Positions 27,297 to 34,852 of a stretch of 42,521 bases of DNA are shown piece after piece. Under the pieces are notes generated by a model. That model was not told the DNA's origin and searched no databases. It saw nothing but the letters and a program-made list of their open reading frames with translations. Source of the stretch: Candidatus Cloacimonadota bacterium (lineage in GTDB: Bacteria > Cloacimonadota > Cloacimonadia > Cloacimonadales > TCS61). A program made the position numbers and the translations under genes. Position 1 is the first letter of the stretch. Each line of letters begins with the position of its first letter. The stretch covers positions 235,024 through 277,544 of the forward strand of contig JABGOP010000001.1 in assembly GCA_018645365.1 (NCBI GenBank), read 5' to 3'.

Positions 27297-27653
27297 ATGG
27301 AACATTTGACAAAAGAGACATTCAAAGAAAAAGTGTTTAACTATGAAGCAAGCAAAGAGTGGAAATTTGAGGGCAAGAATCCTTGTATTATCGATTTTTA
27401 TGCAGATTGGTGTGGACCGTGCAAAATGGTAGCACCAGTATTAGAGGAACTCGCAGAAGAGTACAAGGGGAAAGTTGATATCTACAAAGTGAATACAGAG
27501 CAACAGCAAGAGTTAGCTGCAGCTTTTGGAATTCGCAGCATTCCTTCCATTTTATTTGTACCAAAAGACGCTGAGCCTCAAATGTCTATGGGTGCACTTC
27601 CAAAAGAATCTTTTGTGAAAGCAATTGAGGATGTATTCAAAGTTAAAAAATAA
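27297..27653 (+). CDS. trxA: Thioredoxin
   Basis: A classical thioredoxin of 118 residues with FYADWCGPCKMVAPVLEEL around the redox pair, GIRSIPSILF with the cis-proline, and a final helix. It has a 25-residue N-terminal extension compared with E. coli TrxA. It reduces disulfides in cytosolic proteins using electrons from thioredoxin reductase, which is not in this window. AAGGAG precedes the ATG. The DUF438 gene follows 21 bases later. Confidence 0.95.
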   Translation: MEHLTKETFKEKVFNYEASKEWKFEGKNPCIIDFYADWCGPCKMVAPVLEELAEEYKGKVDIYKVNTEQQQELAAAFGIRSIPSILFVPKDAEPQMSMGALPKESFVKAIEDVFKVKK

Positions 27654-27674
27654 GTTTTGTTAAAGGGAGAAAGG

Positions 27675-28853
27675 ATGTCTGAATTTATTCAAAATCGTGA
27701 AAAAAGAGTGAAAGCATTGTTGAGTTTTTCCAAGGGAATCATCAATGGTGAAGATGGTTTGATGTTGGTAAATCGTCACAAAGAGGCATTGGAAAACATT
27801 ACGCCATACGATATGATTGAAATGGAAGACCGTCAAATAAAAGCGGGAATTACAACGGTAGTTATTAAGCGACATATTGAAAAAATTATGAATGTAATCT
27901 ATTCATATTTGAAACAATACGATTGGAAGAAACCGCAAAAAGGACATCCTCTCTTTTATCTTATGTTGGAAAATCGGGAACTGGAAAAAATCATGGATAC
28001 AATAAAAAAATCACTTAAAGAAAATGATTTTAGTAATTTTAAATTACAGATTTCTAAGCTTTCACAATTTGAAAATCACTATGTTCGCAAAGAAAATATC
28101 TTGTTTCCGTATTTAGAAAAAATTTGGGAAAATTACAGCCCGCTCAAAGTAATGTGGTCGCTTCACGATGATATTCGCAAAAAATGGAAAGAGATAGCTG
28201 AGCACATTGAAGCCGATAATGATTTTACAGCGAGAATTCACAAAGATGTTGGCGAACTATTTTTTTTGATGTTTGGAATGGTTTTCAAGGAAGAATTGGT
28301 GGTTTTCCCGATTGCATCTGAAACTGTAAGTGACGAAGATTGGGCAGGCATGCAAAAACAATCTGCTGAAATTGGTTACTCATTTATTGAAAAGCCAGAT
28401 GTGAAATTTTCGATTAAACCTGATATTGTTGCTGATAAATTGACAGATTTATTTTTCAAGGTGGAAACGGGCGAACTTTCTAAGTCTCAGTTAGAAATAA
28501 TGCTAGACACACTTCCGCTCGATATTACCTTTGTGAACGAGAATGATGAAGTGCGTTACTTTTCTAATCCAAAAGATAGATTCTTTCCAAGATCCCCAGC
28601 AATAATTGGCAGGAAAGTACAAAATTGTCATCCGCCAGAAAGCGTGCACATTGTCGAAAAAATTGTTGCTGCTTTCAAAAACGGTGAAAAAGACAGTGCG
28701 GAATTTTGGTTTCAAATGATGGGTAAATTTATCTACATTCGTTATTTTGCAATGCGTAACGAAGCTGGAGAATACCGTGGAACTTTGGAAGTTAGCCAAG
28801 ACATCACCGAGATCAGAAAATTAGATGGCAGTCAAAAATTGTTGGATTGGTAA
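27675..28853 (+). CDS. DUF438 / hemerythrin HHE / PAS protein
   Basis: A 392-residue cytosolic protein of three parts. Residues about 1-75 match DUF438. About 90-240 form a hemerythrin-type four-helix domain with ligand-like positions in FENHYVRKENILFPYLE, SLHDDIRKKW and FKEELVVFPI. About 265-390 form a PAS domain (LPLDITFVNENDEVRYFSNP, IGRKVQNCHPPESVHIVE). Such proteins are thought to sense oxygen, nitric oxide or redox state through the di-iron site; the output is not established. It starts at the ATG at 27675 after AGGGAGAAAGG. The glutaredoxin gene follows one base after the stop. Confidence 0.9.
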   Translation: MSEFIQNREKRVKALLSFSKGIINGEDGLMLVNRHKEALENITPYDMIEMEDRQIKAGITTVVIKRHIEKIMNVIYSYLKQYDWKKPQKGHPLFYLMLENRELEKIMDTIKKSLKENDFSNFKLQISKLSQFENHYVRKENILFPYLEKIWENYSPLKVMWSLHDDIRKKWKEIAEHIEADNDFTARIHKDVGELFFLMFGMVFKEELVVFPIASETVSDEDWAGMQKQSAEIGYSFIEKPDVKFSIKPDIVADKLTDLFFKVETGELSKSQLEIMLDTLPLDITFVNENDEVRYFSNPKDRFFPRSPAIIGRKVQNCHPPESVHIVEKIVAAFKNGEKDSAEFWFQMMGKFIYIRYFAMRNEAGEYRGTLEVSQDITEIRKLDGSQKLLDW

Positions 28854-28854
28854 A

Positions 28855-29109
28855 ATGAAAAAGGTAATAGTTTTTAGTACGCCAACTTGCAGTTGGTGTC
28901 GGAAATTGAAGAGTTATTTAAGGGAAAATAAAGTGAAATTTACCGAAGTTGATGTGTCGCGTAATCATCGTGCTGCTCGCGGTATGGTTCGCAAAACAGG
29001 TCAGCAAGGTGTGCCGCAAATGTGGATAAATAATCGTCCAGTGGTTGGTTTCGATAAAACCAAAATTGACCGATTGTTAGAGCTTAAAAATAGAGAGAAA
29101 AAGAAATGA
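28855..29109 (+). CDS. Glutaredoxin-like protein (CSWC)
   Basis: An 84-residue glutaredoxin fold: VIVFSTPTCSWCRKLKSYL with the redox pair, VKFTEVDVS, and QQGVPQMWINNRPVVGFD with the cis-proline and GF. It resembles the NrdH/YruB glutaredoxin-like group that is reduced by thioredoxin reductase or partners other than glutathione. The start ATG comes one base after the stop of the DUF438 gene, and its own stop overlaps the ferredoxin start (ATGA), so it is embedded in a coupled operon. Confidence 0.92.
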   Translation: MKKVIVFSTPTCSWCRKLKSYLRENKVKFTEVDVSRNHRAARGMVRKTGQQGVPQMWINNRPVVGFDKTKIDRLLELKNREKKK

Positions 29110-29303
29110 AAAAAGCGATAATAGACAATAATAGATGCGATAAATCACCGTTTTGTCCGGTAAAGAGAGTTTGCCCTACAGGTGCAGTAACGCAAAAAGG
29201 TGGAATGTTCAGATCCGAAACACCTAAAATCAATGAAGAATTATGCATTGGTTGTGAAAAGTGTGTTTTAGTTTGTCCGATGGCTGCGGTTAAAATGAAA
29301 TAA
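29106..29303 (+). CDS. Small ferredoxin-type protein, 65 aa
   Basis: The C-terminal half has a canonical 4Fe-4S motif, CIGCEKCVLVCP (C47, C50, C53, C57). The N-terminal half has only three cysteines in an unusual spacing, C11-x5-C17-x5-C23-P, so a second cluster would be atypical or absent. The protein probably passes electrons among the redox proteins of this operon. It overlaps the glutaredoxin stop by four bases. Confidence 0.9.
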   Translation: MKKAIIDNNRCDKSPFCPVKRVCPTGAVTQKGGMFRSETPKINEELCIGCEKCVLVCPMAAVKMK

Positions 29304-29334
29304 CTTGACCAAATGACATTAGTATCAATCTTGG
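29304..29334 (+). promoter_or_regulatory. Candidate promoter, CTTG-N19-AATCTTGG
   Basis: CTTGACC followed 19 bases after the CTTG by AATCTTGG, about 40 bases before the lipoprotein gene. Weaker match to the pattern seen elsewhere in the window. Confidence 0.3.
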
Positions 29335-29375
29335 CGGTGAATATTGACAAGCATTCAAAAAAAAAGGGGTTATAA

Positions 29376-30200
29376 ATGAAAAAATTATTTGTAATTTTAA
29401 CGGTAGCTTTAATTTTTGTAGGTTGTGAAGTTGTGGAGAAGTCTGAGATGGGTGGACATTTGTGGATTGGTGATTCAACATTTGTGCACACAACGGTAGA
29501 TGCAACTCAGCTTCTTGATGGGAATTTGCGTGCAAAGGTAGATGGTGAGTGGCAAGATTTTACACTCTTGGAACTACCGCAAGAATTTTTGGAATGGAAT
29601 ATCGAATATCGCAAAGAAGTAATTCAAGGAATTATGAAGGGAGATATGCCCAATCTAGAAGGTCCACACAACGGTATTATTGCTACACACGGGTATAAAA
29701 GAGGCGATTCACAATTTCGTGTGAATAATGCTATCAAAGGGCTCGGTTTTTTACCAAAACCAGAGAACATCGAAGAACTAATTCAGCGCATGAAAGACAC
29801 AAGTGAAGAGGGTTTTCCAGTAAAACTTGATGTTTTAATGGACTTCTATAACAATGCGGAAGATATCTTTGATATGACAAAACAGGTCTCATTGGAACTT
29901 TATGCAAATCCAAAAAGGGGAACGCAAACTTTTCTCAATCAAATGACAGACCCTACTTCAGTAATCGTTTTTATGGCAATTCCAACTTATAAGTTGAAGA
30001 CAATTGCTTATTTACTTCATCCAAAAAATCCAAATTTAACAGAATATGAAAAAAATGTGGTAGAATATATAAACTTGATTCACAGTTATTTTCACGGCGA
30101 CTTTCCAGTCGATTTTACAGCCGCCATTTACAATGTGGTAGAAGTTTATGATAGTTCACCCGGAAAACAAAAAGGAATGGGAACAAGAATTGTTCCATAG
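29376..30200 (+). CDS. Lipoprotein of unknown function, 274 aa
   Basis: The N-terminus has a lipobox signal (FVILTVALIFVGC), so it should be a lipid-anchored envelope protein. The rest is mixed helix and strand with no repeat I can see. It has no recognised domain. Notable stretches are MGGHLWIGDSTFVHTTVD and EGPHNGIIATHGYKRGD, which contain spaced histidines. A ribosome site AAAGGGG precedes the ATG. The MarR-type regulator begins six bases after its stop, so it may be part of the same redox-responsive transcript. Confidence 0.8.
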   Translation: MKKLFVILTVALIFVGCEVVEKSEMGGHLWIGDSTFVHTTVDATQLLDGNLRAKVDGEWQDFTLLELPQEFLEWNIEYRKEVIQGIMKGDMPNLEGPHNGIIATHGYKRGDSQFRVNNAIKGLGFLPKPENIEELIQRMKDTSEEGFPVKLDVLMDFYNNAEDIFDMTKQVSLELYANPKRGTQTFLNQMTDPTSVIVFMAIPTYKLKTIAYLLHPKNPNLTEYEKNVVEYINLIHSYFHGDFPVDFTAAIYNVVEVYDSSPGKQKGMGTRIVP

Positions 30201-30206
30201 AAAATT

Positions 30207-30665
30207 ATGAATAATACAAGAAAATTTAAGAAAATTGCTGATTTGTTTACAATTTTGTACAAGCAAAACGACATTTATCACAAGCAATGCACTAACTTAG
30301 GCAGATCAGAATGTAATATGGTTACTTTTTTGAATAGCGTTAACAAGCCAGTTTGCATGAAAGAACTTGCGGAAGAGCTTTGCGTCACACAAAGCAGAAT
30401 TACGCGTTTGGTAGATAGTTTGGTAGCAAAAGGATTTGTAAATCGTTCTGTTTCAAAACAAGATAGAAGAAAATATTTGGCATCAATTTCGAAATATGGC
30501 AAGAAAGTAAATAATCAAGTTAGCGATGAATTGCAACAAATTCACAAAGATATTGTGAAGGCGTTGCCGACCGAAAAACTTGATGACGTTTATGAATGTT
30601 TGACGCTCTATTTGGACATCTATTTTGCAGTTTTGAAGAAAAAAGGCATTAAATATGAGTCATAA
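30207..30665 (+). CDS. MarR-family regulator, cysteine-rich
   Basis: A 152-residue winged-helix regulator: MKELAEELCVTQSRITRLVDSL is helix-turn-helix like, then KGFVNRSVSKQDRRKYL forms the wing with the family's DRR motif. It has cysteines at 28, 36, 50 and 59, the first two near the dimer interface and the last in the DNA-binding helix region, so redox sensing similar to OhrR is plausible. The stop overlaps the OsmC gene by 11 bp, which suggests that it controls this operon. That target is inferred. Confidence 0.9.
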   Translation: MNNTRKFKKIADLFTILYKQNDIYHKQCTNLGRSECNMVTFLNSVNKPVCMKELAEELCVTQSRITRLVDSLVAKGFVNRSVSKQDRRKYLASISKYGKKVNNQVSDELQQIHKDIVKALPTEKLDDVYECLTLYLDIYFAVLKKKGIKYES

Positions 30666-31071
30666 GTCCACGACAGTGTGGAAGAACGATGGCTTAAAAT
30701 TTGAATCAACAGTAAATGGTCATAAAGTCGTGATGGATACTGCGGCTGGCGATAGTGGTGCCCGACCCAAGATTTTACTTTTATCAGCTCTTGCTGGCTG
30801 TACAGGGATGGATGTAGTTTCCATTCTGAGTAAAATGAAAGTGGAAAATTTTGAGCTTACTATTGATGCTGATGCAGAACAAACAGATGAGCATCCCAAA
30901 GTGTATCATACCATTGATGTTACTTATAATTTTGTGGGTGAAAGCTTACCAATTGATAAGATAAAACGTGCGATTGAACTTTCTCAAACGAGATATTGTG
31001 GCGTTTCCAAAATGCTCGGCGAAACTGCTAAAATAAACACAAAAATAAAGATAAATTCGGAGGAGATATGA
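30655..31071 (+). CDS. OsmC-family peroxide/thiol protein
   Basis: The 138-residue protein has the OsmC/Ohr fold with its two conserved cysteines: C49 in LSALAGCTGMDV and C115 in TRYCGVSKM. Family members reduce organic hydroperoxides or act on other small electrophiles through this cysteine pair. The gene overlaps the MarR regulator upstream and the thioredoxin-like gene downstream (ATGA), an arrangement like ohrR-ohr. The exact substrate cannot be read from sequence. Confidence 0.92.
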   Translation: MSHKSTTVWKNDGLKFESTVNGHKVVMDTAAGDSGARPKILLLSALAGCTGMDVVSILSKMKVENFELTIDADAEQTDEHPKVYHTIDVTYNFVGESLPIDKIKRAIELSQTRYCGVSKMLGETAKINTKIKINSEEI

Positions 31072-31559
31072 GAAAACTATTTTTAATTATGGTTATTTTT
31101 GCATTTTCAGTTACAGCTTGTGTAGCAGAAGATGTGAGAGTAGAAGCCACAGAAAAGGTGGAAAACGTTAAGGAAGAATTGTTGTGGCTCGAAAATTTTG
31201 AAGAAGCACAAGAAATTGCGAAAACAGAAGACAAAACAATTTTAGTAGATTTTACAGGCTCAGATTGGTGTGGTTGGTGCATTAAATTGGACAATGAAGT
31301 TTTTTCTCAAACAGCTTTTATCGACTACGCAAATGCAAATTTAGTTTTAGTAAAATTAGATTTTCCACGCAAAGCTCCACAAACAGAAGAGAAAAAAAAT
31401 TACAATCGAGCATTAGCTCAAAAATATGGAATTAAAGGTTTCCCTACGATTTTACTTTTTGATGCAAATGGTGAAGTGATTGCTAAAACAGGTTACCAAA
31501 AAGGTGGGCCAGAAAGTTATGTATTACACTTGGAAGAATTTATTCATCCAAAGCAATAA
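31068..31559 (+). CDS. Exported thioredoxin-like protein (CGWC)
   Basis: A 163-residue protein with an export signal (KLFLIMVIFAFSVTAC) whose end looks like a lipobox. The thioredoxin domain has DFTGSDWCGWCIKLDNEVF as redox site, a KYGIKGFPTILLFDANG cis-proline region, and a closing helix. It resembles periplasmic thioredoxins of the DsbD-C/YyaL-like type that repair or form disulfides. It overlaps the OsmC gene and ends the operon just before a strong terminator. Confidence 0.9.
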   Translation: MRKLFLIMVIFAFSVTACVAEDVRVEATEKVENVKEELLWLENFEEAQEIAKTEDKTILVDFTGSDWCGWCIKLDNEVFSQTAFIDYANANLVLVKLDFPRKAPQTEEKKNYNRALAQKYGIKGFPTILLFDANGEVIAKTGYQKGGPESYVLHLEEFIHPKQ

Positions 31560-31575
31560 TAAACAGAAATAATAG

Positions 31576-31608
31576 AAAAACACCGCAAGATTTTGCGGTG
31601 TTTTTTTA
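31576..31608 (+). terminator. Intrinsic terminator
   Basis: AACACCGCAA, loop GATT, TTGCGGTGTT, then a run of T. It follows the exported thioredoxin-like gene by about 17 bases. Confidence 0.93.
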
Positions 31609-31679
31609 TTAAAATAAATATAAAAAAAACGAACCATCTGATTTTTGAATTGTTATAAAAGTAGACGAAGGAGAAAATA

Positions 31680-32906
31680 ATGCAAGCAAAAAAAATATTT
31701 GAAAAAAAAGTTATAGTGTTAATTCCACGCTTGAAATCGTTTATTAAAACACTTATTTTCGATGAAGATGCAGCAAATGATATTTTACAAGAAACACTGA
31801 TAACTGCTTTTACCAAAATTATCGAATTACAAGAACCATTTAATGTTTCTGGGTGGTTATTTACGATAGCAAAAAACAAATCTCTTAATTTTATTAAAAA
31901 ACAAAAAAGAACCATCAGGTTGGCTGAAATTCCTGAAAGATATTTTTCTGTTTTTAACGACAATAATATTGAAAGCGATGTTGCTGAACAGCAACTAATT
32001 GATTGCCTAAGCAAGATGTCGCATTCCTCAAAATATATTTTACAAATGAAATATTTTACTCATCACTCGATAAAAGAAATCAGTAAATTATTGCAAATGC
32101 CAGAGGGAACTGTGAAACGACGTCTTTTTGAGGCTCGGAGAAAATTAAAAAAGGAGATTATTATGAACAAAAATGAAAAATGGGATACAAAGAAAAATGC
32201 ACCTATTATTAAGATTATTCCTAAAAAAGAAAGTAATGTCAATTCTGTAAAGAAACTTGGTTATGGATTAAATTTTGGTGCTCCACTTGCTGGTATTGGG
32301 GATGTAGAAATTTATGAATCTTATGAATATCCAGGAAGAATTTTAATAAATAAATTTAAATCTGAAGTTGCAAGAAAAACAAAAATATTTGGAAAAGAAG
32401 TAATTGAGGTTGTTGATAAATCAGTTAATCAAAACACAAAAGTTTCTAAATATTTTTATTACACTATTGATGATGATAAGGTCTCAATTATATTCAGAAT
32501 AATGAATTTTTCTCAGAAACTAAAGATTGATTTTGAGACTGACGAATTAATGGAGCCCACTTGTATTAATTTGAAAGTAGGTGAATATGTAAATCCTAAA
32601 ATAAATGGAAAAAGTACCGTAGATGTAGTTGATTTAAAAATTGGGAATAAGCAATATACTAATGTTTTACGAGAAAGAGAAAGCTGTGATGATTATCACG
32701 GAAGGTGTTATGGTGAGTCATTTTATACTTCTGATGGTCGTGAAATACTACAACGAAATTATATCAGTAAAGATTGGAAAATGGGTGGATTTGTAACTTG
32801 GGAAAAATGGAAAGATGCTCCAGAAGTTGAATTTAAAGGAGAGCAATTTAGGTTATGGTTTGAGTTTATTTTAACTGAAAATTATAAAATAGATAATACT
32901 CTATAA
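31680..32906 (+). CDS. ECF sigma factor with a 240-residue C-terminal domain
   Basis: Residues 1-160 are an ECF-type sigma factor: region 2 with DEDAANDILQETLITAFTKI and GWLFTIAKNKSLNFIKKQKR, region 4 with LLQMPEGTVKRRLFEARRKLKK. From residue 162 the frame continues without a stop into about 247 residues of beta-rich sequence (YPGRILINKFKSEVARKT, CDDYHGRCYGESFYTSDGRE) that I do not recognise. An AAGGAG at 32151-32156 sits six bases before the in-frame ATG at 32163, so the C-terminal part may also be made as a separate protein. No anti-sigma gene follows. Regulon and signal are unknown; GAAGGAG precedes the main start. Confidence 0.85.
   Translation: MQAKKIFEKKVIVLIPRLKSFIKTLIFDEDAANDILQETLITAFTKIIELQEPFNVSGWLFTIAKNKSLNFIKKQKRTIRLAEIPERYFSVFNDNNIESDVAEQQLIDCLSKMSHSSKYILQMKYFTHHSIKEISKLLQMPEGTVKRRLFEARRKLKKEIIMNKNEKWDTKKNAPIIKIIPKKESNVNSVKKLGYGLNFGAPLAGIGDVEIYESYEYPGRILINKFKSEVARKTKIFGKEVIEVVDKSVNQNTKVSKYFYYTIDDDKVSIIFRIMNFSQKLKIDFETDELMEPTCINLKVGEYVNPKINGKSTVDVVDLKIGNKQYTNVLRERESCDDYHGRCYGESFYTSDGREILQRNYISKDWKMGGFVTWEKWKDAPEVEFKGEQFRLWFEFILTENYKIDNTL
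32151..32165 (+). promoter_or_regulatory. Internal ribosome binding site and in-frame ATG within the sigma gene
   Basis: AAGGAG at 32151-32156 with ATG at 32163-32165, in frame as codon 162, at the junction between the sigma factor and its C-terminal domain. It has the same quality as the true start sites nearby. It may allow separate production of the C-terminal domain, or be a remnant of two fused genes. Confidence 0.5.
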
Positions 32907-32931
32907 AAATTATTGTTTTACGCTAATTTAA

Positions 32932-32971
32932 AGCCACTATTGATGTAAAAATCGATAGTGGTGCTTTTTTT
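32932..32971 (+). terminator. Intrinsic terminator
   Basis: CACTATTGAT and ATCGATAGTG pair (one G-T) around GTAAAA, flanked by AGC/GCT, followed by a T-run. It lies between the sigma gene and mutM. Confidence 0.85.
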
Positions 32972-33047
32972 CTTGACAGGCTCTGTATTGATTACAAATT
33001 TAAAAGGTATTTGTAAAAAATATTTGAATTAATTGAGGAATAAAATT

Positions 33048-33842
33048 ATGCCAGAATTACCAGAAGTACAGGTGGTTGTGAACGGAATTATCGAAAAATT
33101 TTTAAATAAAGAGATTGCTGAAATCATTGAAATTCGACCAAAAACTGTACAATATTTTACCGAAGTAGAAGAGTTTGGCAAAATTTTGGATATAGAAAGG
33201 CGTGGGAAATTCATTTTGCTTTTTACTGATAAAAAGCTAAAAATAGTTGTCCATTTACGAATGACTGGTAAACTGATTTCGGAAGAAACGGAAGATTATT
33301 TGCCACCGCATGCGCGTGCTTATTTTGTTTTTAAAGATAAAACTCGTCTTATTTTTGATGATGCTCGTACTTTTGGGAAAATTCAAATTTATCAGCAAAA
33401 TGCAAAAATAGAATCAATTGAAAAACTTGGGGTGGAACCGCTTACAGATAACTTTAACGAAAAATATTTGAAAAATATTTTGAAAAATAAAAAAGCACCG
33501 ATTAAAAATTTACTTTTGAATCAACATTTAGTTGCTGGTTTGGGAAATATTTATGTAGCAGAATTACTTTTCAGAGCAAAAATCTCACCCAAGAAAGAGG
33601 GTGGAAAACTTACCTCAAAAGAAATTGTAAAAATCGTAAAAGAAACAAAATCTGTGTTGCAAGAAGCAATAAAACATAATGGTACAACGATTTCTGATTA
33701 TCGAAGTATCTACAATAAAACGGGTGAATTTCAAAACTTTCTCAAAGTTTATCAAAAAAAAATATGCGAGTGTGGAAACGAAATCAGTCGTATCAAGCAA
33801 GCGGGAAGAAGTACTTACTATTGTCCAAAATGTCAAAAATAG
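33048..33842 (+). CDS. mutM: Formamidopyrimidine-DNA glycosylase (Fpg/MutM)
   Basis: Fpg removes oxidised purines such as 8-oxoguanine and cuts the abasic site. The mature N-terminus PELPEVQ supplies the catalytic proline and glutamate, which fixes the start at 33048 rather than 15 bases upstream. HLRMTGKLI has the conserved lysine, DDARTFGK lies in the middle, the H2TH region is LLLNQHLVAGLGNIYVAE, and the C-terminal zinc finger has CECGNEI and YYCPKC. The 264-residue length is normal. Its presence among oxygen-defence genes fits repair of oxidative damage. Confidence 0.96.
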   Translation: MPELPEVQVVVNGIIEKFLNKEIAEIIEIRPKTVQYFTEVEEFGKILDIERRGKFILLFTDKKLKIVVHLRMTGKLISEETEDYLPPHARAYFVFKDKTRLIFDDARTFGKIQIYQQNAKIESIEKLGVEPLTDNFNEKYLKNILKNKKAPIKNLLLNQHLVAGLGNIYVAELLFRAKISPKKEGGKLTSKEIVKIVKETKSVLQEAIKHNGTTISDYRSIYNKTGEFQNFLKVYQKKICECGNEISRIKQAGRSTYYCPKCQK

Positions 33843-33850
33843 GATGAAAA

Positions 33851-34027
33851 ATGGGAAATAAGAAAGTTGTCTTGGACGCATTGCGAAGTGCTGATGAACC
33901 GCTTAAAACTGGTGAGATTGCCAAGCTTTGCGGATTAGATAAGAAAGAAGTTGACAAAGCAATGAAAGATTTAAAAAAAGAGAAAGTTATTGTCTCTCCA
34001 AAAAGATGTTATTGGGAAGTAAAATAG
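33851..34027 (+). CDS. Small winged-helix regulator, 58 aa
   Basis: This short gene starts at the ATG at 33851 with AGGA six bases upstream and ends with TAG at 34025-34027. The product is a minimal helix-turn-helix domain: VVLDALRSADEPLKTGEIAK, LCGLDKKEVDKAMKDLKKE and a wing with IVSPKRCYWEV. Similar small proteins in anaerobic bacteria and archaea are annotated as MarR- or HTH-type regulators. It lies nine bases after mutM and 41 bases before the reverse rubrerythrin, so it may regulate oxygen-defence genes. That role is inferred. Confidence 0.82.
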   Translation: MGNKKVVLDALRSADEPLKTGEIAKLCGLDKKEVDKAMKDLKKEKVIVSPKRCYWEVK

Positions 34028-34068
34028 ATAGAAAGTAAGGTTTAAATAAAGATAAAAGGAGATTCAAA

Positions 34069-34611
34069 ATGAAAAAATGGGTATGTGAAGTATGCGGTTA
34101 CATCCACGAAGGTGAAACTGCACCAGAAAAATGTCCACAATGTGGTGCACCAAAAGAGAAATTTTCACTTGTGGGAGAATCGGGATTACAATGGGCAGAT
34201 GAACATAAAGTAGGCGTTGCCAAAGGTCTTGACGAAAAAGTTGTAGAAGGTTTGAAGCAAAACTTCATGGGCGAATGCACCGAAGTTGGAATGTATATTG
34301 CAATGAGCCGCCAGGCAGATCGAGAAGGTTTCCCAGAAGTTGCGGAAGCTTACAAAAGAATCGCGTGGGAAGAAGCAGAACATGCGGCAAAATTTGCTGA
34401 AATGCTCGGTGAAGTTCTTGTGCCAGACACCAAGAAAAACCTTGAAATGCGTGTGATGGCAGAAAACGGAGCTTGCAAAGGTAAGAAAGATTTGGCAACA
34501 TTAGCGAAACAATTGAACTACGATGCTGTACACGATACAGTTCACGAAATGTGTAAAGATGAAGCACGCCACGGAATGGTGTTTGCGGGTCTTTTAAAAA
34601 GATATTTCTAA
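34069..34611 (+). CDS. Reverse rubrerythrin (NADH peroxidase type)
   Basis: The N-terminal 35 residues are a rubredoxin-like iron site (C6, C9, C22, C25 in WVCEVCGY and KCPQCGAP). The rest is a ferritin-like di-iron domain with [35 protein letters not shown] and [15 protein letters not shown] as ligand-bearing helices. This order is the opposite of classical rubrerythrin and defines the reverse type, which reduces hydrogen peroxide with electrons from rubredoxin and NADH. AAAGGAG precedes the ATG. A rubredoxin gene, its likely partner, follows within 15 bases. Confidence 0.95.
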   Translation: MKKWVCEVCGYIHEGETAPEKCPQCGAPKEKFSLVGESGLQWADEHKVGVAKGLDEKVVEGLKQNFMGECTEVGMYIAMSRQADREGFPEVAEAYKRIAWEEAEHAAKFAEMLGEVLVPDTKKNLEMRVMAENGACKGKKDLATLAKQLNYDAVHDTVHEMCKDEARHGMVFAGLLKRYF

Positions 34612-34624
34612 ATAGGAGAATATG

Positions 34625-34765
34625 ATGAAAAAATATGTATGTGATGTATGCACATGGGTTTATGATCCAGTCGAAAACGACAATGTGGCGTTCGAAGATT
34701 TAGCAGAAGATTGGGTTTGCCCCGAATGTGGCGTTGGTAAAGATATGTTTAGTCCTGTTGACTAA
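34625..34765 (+). CDS. Rubredoxin, 46 aa
   Basis: A small iron protein with [12 protein letters not shown] and [15 protein letters not shown], the four cysteines of a rubredoxin Fe(SCys)4 site, and the usual [14 protein letters not shown]. It carries electrons to rubrerythrins and flavodiiron proteins. Two consecutive ATG codons are possible; I choose the second (34625), six bases after AGGAG. It is transcribed with the reverse rubrerythrin and followed by a strong terminator. Confidence 0.94.
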   Translation: MKKYVCDVCTWVYDPVENDNVAFEDLAEDWVCPECGVGKDMFSPVD

Positions 34766-34770
34766 ATAAT

Positions 34771-34800
34771 AAAAACCCGCTCGAAAGGGCGGGTTTTTAT
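34771..34800. terminator. Intrinsic terminator, bidirectional
   Basis: AAAAACCCGC and GCGGGTTTTT pair around TCGAAAGG. It lies between convergent rubredoxin (plus) and phosphatase (minus) genes and can end both transcripts. Confidence 0.93.
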
Positions 34801-34852
34801 TTTATTATAACGGAGCTACAAGACTAAATGGAATAATTTTACTGCGAGCAGT

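Noticed and set aside
32973-33001. TTGACA box with AAATTT 17 bases later as the mutM promoter
   Set aside because: The -10 box is weak in this AT-rich setting and fits the 19-base pattern poorly, so I did not list it as a feature.
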